A stretch of DNA of 64,000 bases from Ruegeria_B marisflavi (GCF_025673445.1 NZ_JAOVQN010000017.1:54735-118734), one strand, 5' to 3'. Counted from the first letter of the stretch, positions 1 through 8,860 are shown. Notes: generated by a model from the sequence alone, not told the origin. Made by a program: numbers and translations.

Positions 1-800
1 TCGCCGCTTACCAAAGCCGGTTCGACCATCGGGCGGGAGTTCTCCAACTCCTGCGCCTGATCGTCGATGTAGAGCGGCGCCAGTGCCGCCATCCCTTCGG
101 CCCGCCAGGGCACGCCCGCATCGGTGATCGCGGCAAAGGCGCCGGGTTTCAGCCAGCGGGCGTCCAGAAACGGTTCCATCCCATAGGCCAGCGTCACCGA
201 AGAGACCACGATATCCGCCGCCGCCAGCGCCGCCTGCGGCGTGCTGGCGATCTCCACCTCCAGCCCCCGCGCCCGGGCCAGCGCGCCCAGGCGCTCCAGA
301 TTGCCCGCGCCGCGCCCCACAAGCACCGCGCGTCGCAGCGGGAAGAGGTCGCAGAACGCCGCCAGGTGGCTGCGCGCCTGCGCTCCGGTGCCGACAAAGG
401 TGATCGTCTCGGCCGCCGGGGCGGCCAGCCGCCGCGCCGCCACCGCGCTCAGCCCGGCGGTACGCACGCCGGTCAGCCAGCCCGCCTGCATCAGCGCCAG
501 CATCTCTCCCGTCTCGCTGTCCTGCACCAGCACCACGCCCTCGACCCCCGGCAACCCGCGTGACGGGTTGCGCGGGCTGACCATCACCGACTTGACCACC
601 GTCAGATCCGGCGCGTCGCCCGTGGCCAGCGTCGTCATCACGTAACGCCCGTCGCCCGGCAGCACCGCCGATTTCGGCGCCACCTGCACCGCGCCGCGCG
701 CCTGTGCCGCAATCGCCGCCTCCAGCGCCGTCAGCACCTCGGCCGTGGTGATCCCAAGCCCGGCCAGTTCGACATCCGACAGGATCAGGAACCCGCTCAT
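1..800 (-). CDS. ornithine cyclodeaminase / mu-crystallin family protein (partial)
   Basis: Reading the minus strand from an ATG at 800 gives an open frame of about 266 codons that runs off the left edge, so the C-terminus is missing. The protein has the family's substrate-loop signature GVRTAGLSA (about residue 115) and a Rossmann-type GTGAQA NAD(P)-binding motif (about residue 140), followed by the expected DIVVSSV strand. Members deaminate ornithine, act as imino-acid or alanine reductases, or serve ectoine breakdown (EutC); the sequence alone does not decide which. Its start overlaps the stop of the upstream sirtuin gene by 4 bp (ATGA), so the two are probably translated together. Confidence 0.85.
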   Translation of the reverse strand, partial: MSGFLILSDVELAGLGITTAEVLTALEAAIAAQARGAVQVAPKSAVLPGDGRYVMTTLATGDAPDLTVVKSVMVSPRNPSRGLPGVEGVVLVQDSETGEMLALMQAGWLTGVRTAGLSAVAARRLAAPAAETITFVGTGAQARSHLAAFCDLFPLRRAVLVGRGAGNLERLGALARARGLEVEIASTPQAALAAADIVVSSVTLAYGMEPFLDARWLKPGAFAAITDAGVPWRAEGMAALAPLYIDDQAQELENSRPMVEPALVSG

Positions 801-1495
801 GCCCGTCCCTCCAGCAGGCGGTCGACCCAGTCGGGCACGATCCGGCTTGCCGGGCCGAACCGGGTTTCGTCAAAGCTCGATACCACCGCCGAGGGTTCCA
901 GATTCATCTCCACCGTCCGCGCCCCCGCCGCGATCGCCTCGTGTACAAAGGCCGCCGCCGGATAGACCTGCCCCGAGGTGCCGATGGCCGCGAATACGGA
1001 ACAGCCCGCCAGATGGTCATAGATCGCATCCATGAAGTAAGGCATCTCGCCGAACCAGACCACGTCGGGCCGCGCCGCAGGGCGGGTACAGGCGGGGCAG
1101 GGGGTCTTGGTGTTCATCACCTCGGGCGCCTGCCAGCGATGGCCGCAGGCCCCGCATAGCGCGCCCGCCAGCGTGCCATGCATATGGATCACCTCCCGCG
1201 CGCCGCCCGCCTCGTGCAGGGCATCCACGTTCTGGGTCACGATCACCACCTCGCCCGGCCAGTCCCGCTGCAACCGCGCCAGTGCCTGATGGGCGGCATT
1301 GGGCGCTGCTGCGGCGGCCTGCACCCGGCGCGCGTTGTAGAACTCGTGCACCAGCACCGGATCGCGGGCAAACCCCTCGGGCGTGGCCACGTCCTCCAGC
1401 GGGTATTTCGTCCAGATCCCGCCCTTGTCGCGGAACGTGCCCAGCCCGCTTTCGGCCGATATCCCCGCCCCGGTCAGTATGACGATCTTTTCCAT
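797..1495 (-). CDS. cobB: NAD-dependent protein deacylase, class III sirtuin
   Basis: A 232-aa Sir2-family protein that removes acyl groups from lysines using NAD. Visible motifs: GAGISAESGLGTFR (residues 9-22), QNVD (88-91), catalytic His in HMHG (His106), and a zinc module CGAC...CPAC (Cys114, 117, 133, 136). Tyr53 and Arg56 (FYNARR) match the Tyr-x-x-Arg pair that class III sirtuins use to accept succinyl and malonyl groups, so desuccinylase activity is likely besides deacetylation (family knowledge). I chose the ATG at 1495 over one 30 bp upstream because a GAAAGG ribosome site precedes it and the Rossmann strand then begins at residue 3, as is usual. It overlaps the downstream cyclodeaminase-family gene by 4 bp. 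Confidence 0.92.
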   Translation of the reverse strand: MEKIVILTGAGISAESGLGTFRDKGGIWTKYPLEDVATPEGFARDPVLVHEFYNARRVQAAAAAPNAAHQALARLQRDWPGEVVIVTQNVDALHEAGGAREVIHMHGTLAGALCGACGHRWQAPEVMNTKTPCPACTRPAARPDVVWFGEMPYFMDAIYDHLAGCSVFAAIGTSGQVYPAAAFVHEAIAAGARTVEMNLEPSAVVSSFDETRFGPASRIVPDWVDRLLEGRA

Positions 1496-1539
1496 GCCCG
1501 GCCTTTCGCGTAAGGATCGGGACAAAACCGGAGCCCCGC

Positions 1540-1983
1540 ATGTCCCACCGTATCCTCTTCGTCTGCCTTGGCAACATCTGCCGGTCGCCCGCTGCCGAGG
1601 GGGTGTTCCGCGCGCTGATGCCCAATGCCCGAACCGACAGCGCCGGAACCGCGGGCTGGCATGTGGGCAAACCGCCCTATGGCCCGATGCAGGCGGCGGC
1701 AGCGGCGCGCGGCATCGACCTGTCGGACCTGCGTGCGCGCCAGTTCAGCGCGGGCGATTTCACCCGCTTCGACCTGATACTGGGCATGGACGCGGAAAAC
1801 CTGGCAGAGATCGAGGCACTGCGCCCCGCGGGCAATACAACCCCCGTGCGGCTTTTCACGGAATTCGCGCTGGAAACCGGCGCAACCCATGTGCCCGACC
1901 CCTATTACACCCGCGATTTCGACGGTGCGCTCGATCTGATCGAGGCCGCCTCGGCCGGTCTGGCGCGGCACCTGGGGCAATGA
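1540..1983 (+). CDS. low molecular weight protein-tyrosine phosphatase
   Basis: A 147-aa cytoplasmic phosphatase of the usual family length. The P-loop CLGNICRS (Cys9, Arg15) sits at the N-terminus and the general-acid motif DPYY (Asp120) near the C-terminus, so the active site is complete. Family members dephosphorylate phosphotyrosine or arginine-phosphate proteins; no tyrosine kinase is nearby to suggest a substrate. It is divergent from the sirtuin gene with about 44 bp between the starts, and is followed after 16 bp by a GNAT gene in the same direction, so those two may share a transcript. Confidence 0.93.
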   Translation: MSHRILFVCLGNICRSPAAEGVFRALMPNARTDSAGTAGWHVGKPPYGPMQAAAAARGIDLSDLRARQFSAGDFTRFDLILGMDAENLAEIEALRPAGNTTPVRLFTEFALETGATHVPDPYYTRDFDGALDLIEAASAGLARHLGQ

Positions 1984-1999
1984 CCACCCGCCCCGCGAC

Positions 2000-2509
2000 A
2001 TGAGCCTGCGCCCGGCCACCCTTACGGATGCTTCCAGCATCGCCGCCCTCTCCATCGAGGTCTGGATCGGCACCTATCTGAAATCGGGCATCAACGCCTT
2101 CTTTGCTGATTTTGTTCTGTCCGAGTTCACAACGCCCAAGATCGAACACCGCCTGGAAGATCCGCGAAACCAATTCATCGTGTCGGAAAACACCCAAGGC
2201 ATCGACGGCTTCGCCTGCCTGACGCAGAACAGCCCGGCCCCGGTGCCGGGCTGTTCCGATTGGGAAATCTCGACCCTCTATGTGCGGCCCCGCCATCACG
2301 GCAAGGGGATCGGCCGCGACCTGCTGCAATCCCTGCTCGCCACCTGCCGCGCGCAAGGCGCGCACTCGGTCTGGCTGGCCACCAATGCCGAGAACACGCC
2401 CGCCATCGGGTTCTACATGGCCCAAGGGTTCGAGCCCGTTGGCGAAACCCATTTCCGTATCGGTGACCAAGGATATCTCAATACCGTTTTCCGTCTCAGC
2501 CTGGGTTAA
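2000..2509 (+). CDS. GNAT family N-acetyltransferase
   Basis: A 169-aa acetyl-CoA-dependent acetyltransferase. The segment WEISTLYVRPRHHGKGIGRDLL (about residues 87-108) contains the beta4 strand and the R/Q-x-x-G-x-G/A acetyl-CoA loop (HHGKGIG). The later NAENTPAIGFYMAQGFEPVGE stretch is the typical alpha4-beta7 end of the fold. The N-terminus (RPATLTDASSIAALSIEVW) is the normal GNAT opening. The substrate (small molecule or protein N-terminus) cannot be told. It starts 16 bp after the phosphatase gene, so they are probably co-transcribed. Confidence 0.88.
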   Translation: MSLRPATLTDASSIAALSIEVWIGTYLKSGINAFFADFVLSEFTTPKIEHRLEDPRNQFIVSENTQGIDGFACLTQNSPAPVPGCSDWEISTLYVRPRHHGKGIGRDLLQSLLATCRAQGAHSVWLATNAENTPAIGFYMAQGFEPVGETHFRIGDQGYLNTVFRLSLG

Positions 2510-2788
2510 ATACCCCGCCAATAGCCCGGCACCGGCTTGAATCGGAGTAACCGTCAGGCGCATCAAGATGGCCAGGCTGTGTGGAGTGCTGCCGCTGCGA
2601 ACTGGCCATCGCGCGCGGCCAAATTCAGCTTTTCCAAAACTGCCCGTTCCTGTTGCGCAATCTCGGTCGCGCCCCTTGCCGGGCGGGGGGCGCCTGCGCT
2701 CAATGTCCGGCATTGACCGTTTCGACAGGCTCTGCCGATGATCCCGACCCGAGTTTTAGCCAAGGTGCCCGCCCCGGCACAGGCGCGA

Positions 2789-3757
2789 TCACTGATCGTC
2801 GATGACCCGCATCTGTCCGCTCAGCCAGGGCAGCCGGGCCACCGCCGGGTCGATCATCTGGCTCTGTACCAGGCGGCGCATGGTCTGCGCCACGTCGCGC
2901 GGCACCCGGTCGGCCCAGTCGGATCCGGCAAACAGCGAGATAGTGCGCGCAAAGGCGGAAAAGGGCAGGGGAAAGGCGTCGATCTCGTCATGGAACCGGG
3001 CCGCGCGCATGTATCCCAGCGGGGTTGTCACCGCCCAGCCCACGCGCCGCGCCACCATTGCAATCAGCGCCAGATGCGAGCCGATCTCGAACCGCTCCTC
3101 GAATTCCAGCTTGTGCCGCGCCAGTTGCGTCTCGATCTGGCGACTGATCAGCTGCTCGCGCGCATAGCGCAAAAGTGGCAAGGTGCGCAGCACCGCCATG
3201 GTATCGCCGCCCTCTGCAATCACCCCGCGCGGAGCCACGATCATGAACGGGTCGCGCACCAGCGGGTATTCGACCACGCCCTCATGCATCTCGCCCGAGG
3301 TCGCTGCCACCGCAATATGCAGGCGCCGGGCCTTCATCGCCTCGGTGATCTCATGACTGGGGGCAGTGATCAACTTGAACCGGCACTTGGTCAGGCTGTC
3401 GGCCAACAGGACGGCCAGCCGTGGCGTCAGGTCGTTGTCGAAATCGTCGATCAACCCCATGCTGAGCGTGCTCAGATGGGTCAGGTCCATCACCGTCAGC
3501 TCGCTCTGCGCCAGCCTGAGTTCGCTCAGCACCGTCTCGGCCCGCGGCAGAAACGCGCGCCCGGCCGGTGTCAGCAGCATGGGCCTGCGGCCATGGTCGA
3601 CCAGATCGCTGCCCAGCGCCTGCTCCAGGTTCTTCAACTGCTGGCTGACCGCCGGCTGGCTCAACCCGGTCAGTTCGCTGGCCTGGGCCACCGATCCGGT
3701 GCGCGCCAGCGCCTCGAACACTTCCAACCCCCGCAGGGTCACGCCTTTCATGAGCAT
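2789..3757 (-). CDS. LysR family transcriptional regulator
   Basis: A 322-aa regulator with an N-terminal winged helix-turn-helix (LRGLEVFEALARTGSVAQASELTGLSQPAVSQQLKNLEQALG, roughly residues 7-50), then an effector-binding domain of normal length. It is divergent from a histidinol-dehydrogenase-family gene with 77 bp between the starts. That layout is classic for a LysR protein controlling its neighbour, and the gap holds a 15-bp palindrome with the LysR T-N11-A spacing (3798-3812). An alternative start two codons downstream (3751) is equally possible. The inducer is unknown; from context it may be the substrate of the neighbouring dehydrogenase. Confidence 0.92.
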   Translation of the reverse strand: MLMKGVTLRGLEVFEALARTGSVAQASELTGLSQPAVSQQLKNLEQALGSDLVDHGRRPMLLTPAGRAFLPRAETVLSELRLAQSELTVMDLTHLSTLSMGLIDDFDNDLTPRLAVLLADSLTKCRFKLITAPSHEITEAMKARRLHIAVAATSGEMHEGVVEYPLVRDPFMIVAPRGVIAEGGDTMAVLRTLPLLRYAREQLISRQIETQLARHKLEFEERFEIGSHLALIAMVARRVGWAVTTPLGYMRAARFHDEIDAFPLPFSAFARTISLFAGSDWADRVPRDVAQTMRRLVQSQMIDPAVARLPWLSGQMRVIDDQ

Positions 3758-3797
3758 TCCGGTCGCTCCCGACAGTTTTGCTTTTTCTTAATCAGGT

Positions 3798-3812
3798 TTG
3801 ACCTTTCGTCAA
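3798..3812. promoter_or_regulatory. candidate LysR operator (TTGAC-N5-GTCAA)
   Basis: A perfect inverted repeat TTGAC CTTTC GTCAA lies in the 77-bp gap between the divergent LysR gene and the dehydrogenase gene. It contains the T-N11-A core of LysR boxes. The N5 spacer argues against an FNR-type site, which needs N4. Confidence 0.6.
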
Positions 3813-3834
3813 GCAAATATAACAAGGATTGTGT

Positions 3835-5136
3835 ATGAGTATCGTCATTCTGAAATCCGCCCCCGGGCTGCCCGCCGCCGCGCAAGGCGATGCCTCGGAT
3901 GTCGTGCAACTGATGCTGGCGCGTCTCAAGCTCGAAGGCGAAGCCGCCGCCCGCCACTATGCCGCCCGGCTCGACGGCTGGACCGGCGAGATCGTGGTTA
4001 CTCCCGATGAGGTGGCGCGCGCCTGCGAACAGGTGCCCGAAGAGCTCAAGACCCAGATCCGCTATGCCCATGACAACATCCGCCGCTTTGCCGAGGCCCA
4101 GCGCGCCTCGGCGCTGGATTTCCAGACCGAGCTGCGCCCGGGCCTGATCGCAGGGCAGAAACAGATCCCGCTGTCTGCCGCCGGGGCCTATGTGCCGGGC
4201 GGGCGCTACGCTCATATCGCCTCGGCGCTGATGACGATCACCACCGCTCGCGCCGCAGGCGTGCCGCAGATCACCGCCGTCTCGCCGCCGCAGGCGGGGC
4301 GGGGTATCCACCCCGCGATCCTCTATGCCATGTCGCTGGCGGGCGCCGACCGCATCCTGGCGCTGGGCGGGGTGCAGGGGGTGGCGGCGCTGGCCTTCGG
4401 CCTCTTCGGCGCGCCGCCCGCCGATATCCTGGTGGGTCCGGGCAACCAGTTTGTGGCCGAGGCCAAGCGCCAGCTGTTTGGCCCGGTGGGCATCGACATG
4501 TTCGCCGGTCCCACCGACAGCCTGGTGATCGCCGACGCCACCGCCGACCCGCTCACCGTCGCCTGGGACCTGGTCGGGCAGGCCGAACATGGCTATAACT
4601 CGCCGGTCTGGTTGGTCACCGACGACCGGAGGCTGGCCGATGCGGTTCTGGCCCATATCCCCGCCTGCGTCGCCGATCTGCCCGAGCCCAACCGTTCCAG
4701 CGCCCAGGCCGCCTGGGATGCCTTGGGCGAGGTGATCCTGTGCGCAGACCGCGAGGAGATGGCCGCCACCGCCGACCGCTACGCGCCCGAGCACCTGCAT
4801 GTGCAGGCCGCCGATCTGGGCTGGTGGCGCAGCCGCCTCTCGGCCTATGGCTCGCTGTTTCTGGGCGAGCTCACCACCGTGGCCTTCGGCGACAAAGCCA
4901 GCGGCCCCAACCACGTGCTGCCCACCTCGGGCGCAGCCCGCTATACCGGCGGGCTCAGCGTGCACAAGTTCCTGAAAACCGTGACCTGGCAGCAGGTCGA
5001 GCCGCAGGCGCTGCCCGATCTGGCCCGCGCCACCGCCGCCATCTCGCGCGCCGAGGGGATGGAGGGGCACGCCCGCACCGCCGATATCCGGCTCGACAAA
5101 CTGCGCCCCGCGCTCAGGCAGGTCGGCAACGGCTGA
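3835..5136 (+). CDS. histidinol dehydrogenase family NAD-dependent alcohol dehydrogenase
   Basis: A 433-aa protein related to HisD. The zinc/catalytic set of the family is present: Gln and His in QAEH, Glu-His in APEHLHV, Asp in GDKASGPNHVLPT, and His in EGMEGHARTADIR. However, it stands apart from other his genes, sits next to its own LysR regulator, and reads AGPTDSL where biosynthetic HisD has AGPSEVL. Roseobacters carry HisD paralogues such as sulfopropanediol dehydrogenase (HpsN), so I infer a catabolic alcohol dehydrogenase with a different substrate; no hpsO/P-type partner is adjacent. The ATG at 3835 is preferred over a TTG six bases upstream because AAGGA lies 6 bp before it. Confidence 0.82.
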   Translation: MSIVILKSAPGLPAAAQGDASDVVQLMLARLKLEGEAAARHYAARLDGWTGEIVVTPDEVARACEQVPEELKTQIRYAHDNIRRFAEAQRASALDFQTELRPGLIAGQKQIPLSAAGAYVPGGRYAHIASALMTITTARAAGVPQITAVSPPQAGRGIHPAILYAMSLAGADRILALGGVQGVAALAFGLFGAPPADILVGPGNQFVAEAKRQLFGPVGIDMFAGPTDSLVIADATADPLTVAWDLVGQAEHGYNSPVWLVTDDRRLADAVLAHIPACVADLPEPNRSSAQAAWDALGEVILCADREEMAATADRYAPEHLHVQAADLGWWRSRLSAYGSLFLGELTTVAFGDKASGPNHVLPTSGAARYTGGLSVHKFLKTVTWQQVEPQALPDLARATAAISRAEGMEGHARTADIRLDKLRPALRQVGNG

Positions 5137-5145
5137 GCAAACGAA

Positions 5146-5168
5146 AAGGCGGGCCTCAAGCCCGCCTT
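5146..5168. terminator. bidirectional terminator hairpin
   Basis: AAGGCGGGC-ctcaa-GCCCGCCTT, a perfect 9-bp stem between convergent genes. On the minus strand it is followed by four Ts, so it should end the 5185-5502 gene best and may also stop the dehydrogenase transcript. Confidence 0.75.
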
Positions 5169-5184
5169 GCACTGCAAAATCAGA

Positions 5185-5502
5185 TTACTGGCAGATCGCC
5201 TGCGCCAGCTCGCCAAAGGCCTTGTAGCGCTGCCACAGCGCCTCGTCGCTGCTCTTGTCCGACATCCGCACTTCCTGCGCCTGATGTGGATCCTTGAACC
5301 ACTTGGCGACCTTGCGCCGATCCGACCGGGTCAACGCCTTGTTGGCGGCCTGCTGGATACAGCCGCAGCGCTGCGGCGTCGCCTCGGACCGGCCGCTCTG
5401 GCGGCAGGCATCGTTGATCACGCCGGTCGCCGCGAACCCCTGCGCCGGCACCGTCAACCCCATCAGGGCAGCACAGACCGCCCCCGTCAAAATCCGTCTC
5501 AC
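5185..5502 (-). CDS. small exported Cys-containing protein of unknown function
   Basis: A predicted 105-aa protein starting at GTG 5502. It opens with a short positive segment and a hydrophobic stretch ending in an AxA-like cleavage site (PAQGFAA), so it is probably periplasmic. The mature part has four cysteines (DACRQSG, RCGC, and a C-terminal AICQ) and a DRRKVAKWFKDPHQAQEVRMSD region. I recall similar roseobacter proteins annotated only loosely, some under the doubtful name 'arginine transporter'; nothing here supports transport. The frame stays open upstream to an ATG at 5556, but that start would put the signal segment in mid-protein. Confidence 0.7.
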   Translation of the reverse strand: MRRILTGAVCAALMGLTVPAQGFAATGVINDACRQSGRSEATPQRCGCIQQAANKALTRSDRRKVAKWFKDPHQAQEVRMSDKSSDEALWQRYKAFGELAQAICQ

Positions 5503-5648
5503 GTTCCTGGCCTCTTGCTCTGTCCGCGGGGTCTGCCGCCCCGTCTTTCGGCGCATACTATGGCAAAAGAACCCGCCCGGATCAATCGGGTGCGACAATC
5601 GGAATGTATGGCCGGTGAAAAAGTGATCGGCCAAGCCCCGCGCCACGC

Positions 5649-5716
5649 GTAGGGTGGGCAGTCCTGCCCACCGCACCCGACATGTCAGGAAACGGTGGGC
5701 AAACTGCCCACCCTAC
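5649..5716. repeat. pair of REP-like palindromes
   Basis: Two palindromic units, GTAGGGTGGGCAGT...CCACC at 5649-5672 and GGTGGGCAAACTGCCC...CTAC at 5694-5716. They are inverted relative to each other, so the whole block can fold as one long hairpin. The same two units recur in tandem at 8861-9237. It is intergenic. Confidence 0.85.
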
Positions 5717-5787
5717 GGGGGTTGGTCAGAAGACACCCGAAACTCGGGTTGAAGAACGCGCACGGATCGGGCGACGGGAAAGTGTCA

Positions 5788-6987
5788 TCACCCGGGTGGC
5801 AGGGTTTTGACAAAAGCCCAGATTGCCTTGGCAACCTGTTGGATACTCTCGTTCTGGGAGGCCAGCGACGCGGCTGCAATGGGCGCGCCCCATTTGACCA
5901 CGGCCTTTCCCGCCTCCTTGGAGGCCTCGGTCAAGGCCAGGTCGATCTTGCCGCCACAATAGGCCGCGATCCTGAGCGATACGTCCCACAGCGTCTTGGC
6001 GATGGTCTTGAGCCTGCCGGGTGATGGCTCGGGTTTGGCAATCTCCGCTTCCAGGTCCTCGATCTGATCCCAGACCAGCACGAAATCGCCACGCACGGCC
6101 CGCTGAACTCCATCGTCCAGAGGTGGCCCGCCATTGTCGCCGATCAGACTTGTCGAGGACAGCGCCGAACGAAGCGGCAACATGTCCTTCAGGGCAGCGA
6201 TTTCCTGTTCAAGATCGAAGAGCCGCTCGATCCGTTCGATCTCTTGTGCCACCGCCTCCGGGCCAGCCTCCCAGATGGCATCGTCGATCAGGGCGATCCG
6301 GCGTTGAAGTTCCCAGTCGAGGGGTTCGCCCGCAAGAATCCCCCAATACCAATCATGCCAGAACTTGGTGGAGAGGAAGTCCGGACCTGCGGTTCGCCCC
6401 GAACTGATTTTGGGATAGCCAGCACCTGTGAACATGCGATCCATGGTGGGAAATACGACAAGGCTGGAAAATAGCGGGTTCGAGACGCTTAGGGTTTCAG
6501 GGTTCGACGACGCACTTATGTCCCCCCTCATCGCATCGCCGGCAACCTTGCGAAACGTGATGTTCAGGTCGAGATCGTTCTCGCTTTCATACTTTGCTAT
6601 CGCGCCAAAGGCGTCTGCTAAGCAAAGTTCACTACATCTCTCTGTTGAAAAGTCGGTCGTAACAACGGCGCTTCGGGCTGCGTTTTTGGCGCTGATACAG
6701 ATATCAAGCCTTGCGCCTTCTCCGGGTAGCCGAAGCCTTTCCAAGCTCTCAGTATCGGCCGCAACGGGGCCTAGTTCCGCAGCTACGGCAAGTAGTAATC
6801 CTGCGCGATACAAGTTGAGCAAATGTTGTTGTGTGACAGGATTGTCCTGTTCAGTATCCGGTTCGGGTTCAGAAAAGATGCAAGGCATGGCGCGTAGAAA
6901 AGCCCTGGCGACGACATGCCTCCGGTGCCAATCTGGCAAGTCAAGTGCGAGATCAATAGCGTCACCAAGCGACGACGGGTCTCGCAT
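5788..6987 (-). CDS. conserved hypothetical protein with GDNGGPPLDD motif
   Basis: A 399-aa protein I do not recognise as a known enzyme. The ATG at 6987 follows a strong AAGGAG site, which decides the start over one 36 bp upstream. The N-terminal half is mixed alpha/beta without a clear signature. A coiled-coil-like stretch (about residues 255-275, QEIERIERLFDLEQEIAALK) precedes the motif LIGDNGGPPLDD (about residues 285-300). I know this motif class (G-x-N-G-G-P-x-L-D-D) from many unrelated alphaproteobacterial and phage-linked proteins of unknown role. A C-terminal segment (GAPIAAASLASQNE) is Ala-rich and could be a short amphipathic or membrane helix. The gene is divergent from lepA with a 47-bp gap. 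Confidence 0.72.
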   Translation of the reverse strand: MRDPSSLGDAIDLALDLPDWHRRHVVARAFLRAMPCIFSEPEPDTEQDNPVTQQHLLNLYRAGLLLAVAAELGPVAADTESLERLRLPGEGARLDICISAKNAARSAVVTTDFSTERCSELCLADAFGAIAKYESENDLDLNITFRKVAGDAMRGDISASSNPETLSVSNPLFSSLVVFPTMDRMFTGAGYPKISSGRTAGPDFLSTKFWHDWYWGILAGEPLDWELQRRIALIDDAIWEAGPEAVAQEIERIERLFDLEQEIAALKDMLPLRSALSSTSLIGDNGGPPLDDGVQRAVRGDFVLVWDQIEDLEAEIAKPEPSPGRLKTIAKTLWDVSLRIAAYCGGKIDLALTEASKEAGKAVVKWGAPIAAASLASQNESIQQVAKAIWAFVKTLPPG

Positions 6988-7034
6988 TCTATTCTCCTTG
7001 ACCAAACCAAGATTCCTCATCATATGCCCAATCC

Positions 7035-8834
7035 ATGACAGACCTCGCCCATATCCGCAATTTCTCCATCGTCGCCCATATCGACCATGGCAAATCCACC
7101 CTTGCCGACCGGCTCATCCAGGAGACCGGGACGGTGCAGGATCGTGACATGAAGGAACAGTTGCTCGACAGCATGGATATCGAGCGCGAGCGGGGCATCA
7201 CCATCAAGGCCAACACCGTCCGCATCGACTATACCGCCGACAATGGCGAGCAGTATGTGCTGAACCTGATCGACACGCCCGGCCATGTCGACTTTGCCTA
7301 TGAGGTCAGCCGCTCCATGCGCGCGGTCGAGGGCTCGCTCTTGGTGGTGGACAGCACCCAGGGGGTCGAGGCACAGACGCTGGCCAACGTCTATCAGGCC
7401 ATCGACGCCAACCACGAGATCGTGCCGATCCTCAACAAGATCGACCTGCCTGCCAGCGAATGCGACAGGGTGGCCGAACAGATCGAGGATGTGATCGGCA
7501 TCGACGCCTCGGGCGCGATCCGGGTTTCCGCCAAGACCGGTGTCGGCATCCACGAGACTCTCGAGGCCATCGTCAAGCATCTGCCCGCCCCCAAGGGCAC
7601 CCGCGACGCGCCCCTGAAGGCGATGCTGGTCGACAGCTGGTACGACAGCTATCTCGGCGTCATCGTGCTGGTCCGTATCATGGACGGCATCCTGCGCAAG
7701 GGCATGCGGGTCAAGTTCATGTCGAACGGCACCCTGCACCATGTCGACCGCATCGGCGTCTTCCGCCCCGCCATGCAGATGGTGGACGAACTCGGCCCGG
7801 GCGAGATCGGCTTCCTCACCGCCTCGATCAAGCAGGTGCGCGACACCCGCGTCGGCGACACCATCACCAATGACCGCAACGGCACCGACAAGGCGTTGCC
7901 CGGCTTCAAACCCGCCCAGCCGGTGGTGTTCTGCGGCCTCTTCCCGGTGGACAGCGCCGAGTTCGAAGACCTCCGCGACGCCATCGAGAAACTGGCACTC
8001 AACGACGCCTCCTTCTCCTATGAAATGGAAACCTCGGCCGCCCTCGGCTTCGGTTTCCGCTGCGGCTTCCTGGGCCTTCTGCACCTCGAGGTCATCCGCG
8101 ACCGGCTTGAGCGTGAATACGATATCGAACTGATCACCACCGCCCCCTCGGTGGTCTACCACGTCTTCATGCGCGACGGCGAGATGCGCGAGCTGCACAA
8201 CCCCGCCGACATGCCCGACCTCAGCAAGGTCGACCATATCGAGGAACCGCGCATCAAGGCCACCATCCTCGTCCCCGACGACTATCTGGGCGATGTGCTG
8301 AAACTCTGCCAGGACCGTCGCGGCATCCAGCAGGACCTCTCCTATGCCGGCTCCCGCGCCATGGTCGTCTATGACCTGCCGCTGAACGAGGTGGTGTTCG
8401 ACTTCTACGACCGGCTCAAATCGGTGACCAAGGGCTATGCCAGCTTCGACTACCAGCTCACCGGCTATCGCGAGGACAGTCTGGTGAAAATGTCGATCCT
8501 GGTGAATGACGAGCCTGTCGATGCGCTGTCGACCATGGTCCACCGCGACCGGGCCGAGGCACGCGGGCGGGCCATGTGCGAAAAGCTCAAGGACCTGATC
8601 CCCCGCCACATGTTCAAGATCCCGATCCAGGCGGCCATCGGCGGCAAGGTCATCGCGCGCGAGACCCTCTCGGCGCTGCGCAAGGACGTGACCGCCAAAT
8701 GCTACGGCGGCGACGCGACGCGCAAACGCAAGCTCTTGGACAAACAGAAGGCGGGCAAGAAGAAGATGCGCCAGTTCGGCAAGGTGGATATCCCGCAGGA
8801 AGCCTTCATTTCCGCCCTCAAGATGGACAGCTGA
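7035..8834 (+). CDS. lepA: translation elongation factor 4 (back-translocating GTPase)
   Basis: A 599-aa EF4/LepA of normal length. GTPase motifs are complete: AHIDHGKSTL (about residues 14-23), the switch-I region RGITIKA, DTPGHVDF, and NKIDLP. The C-terminal LepA-specific domain ends in KKKMRQFGKVDIPQEAFI, the family's usual tail. EF4 binds ribosomes stalled after aberrant translocation and acts in the cytosol at the membrane. The gene is divergent from the unknown 399-aa gene; downstream lies the 118-bp tandem repeat array, with no obvious U-run terminator. Confidence 0.98.
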   Translation: MTDLAHIRNFSIVAHIDHGKSTLADRLIQETGTVQDRDMKEQLLDSMDIERERGITIKANTVRIDYTADNGEQYVLNLIDTPGHVDFAYEVSRSMRAVEGSLLVVDSTQGVEAQTLANVYQAIDANHEIVPILNKIDLPASECDRVAEQIEDVIGIDASGAIRVSAKTGVGIHETLEAIVKHLPAPKGTRDAPLKAMLVDSWYDSYLGVIVLVRIMDGILRKGMRVKFMSNGTLHHVDRIGVFRPAMQMVDELGPGEIGFLTASIKQVRDTRVGDTITNDRNGTDKALPGFKPAQPVVFCGLFPVDSAEFEDLRDAIEKLALNDASFSYEMETSAALGFGFRCGFLGLLHLEVIRDRLEREYDIELITTAPSVVYHVFMRDGEMRELHNPADMPDLSKVDHIEEPRIKATILVPDDYLGDVLKLCQDRRGIQQDLSYAGSRAMVVYDLPLNEVVFDFYDRLKSVTKGYASFDYQLTGYREDSLVKMSILVNDEPVDALSTMVHRDRAEARGRAMCEKLKDLIPRHMFKIPIQAAIGGKVIARETLSALRKDVTAKCYGGDATRKRKLLDKQKAGKKKMRQFGKVDIPQEAFISALKMDS

Positions 8835-8860
8835 AGCTGTTCATCCCGCGGGCTACCCCC

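Noticed and set aside
3798..3812. TTGAC palindrome as an FNR site
   Set aside because: Spacer is five bases, not four; position between a divergent LysR pair and the T-N11-A core fit a LysR operator.
7020..8609. 529-codon open frame antisense to lepA
   Set aside because: Composition is a reverse-complement artefact of the lepA reading frame; no domain and no ribosome site.
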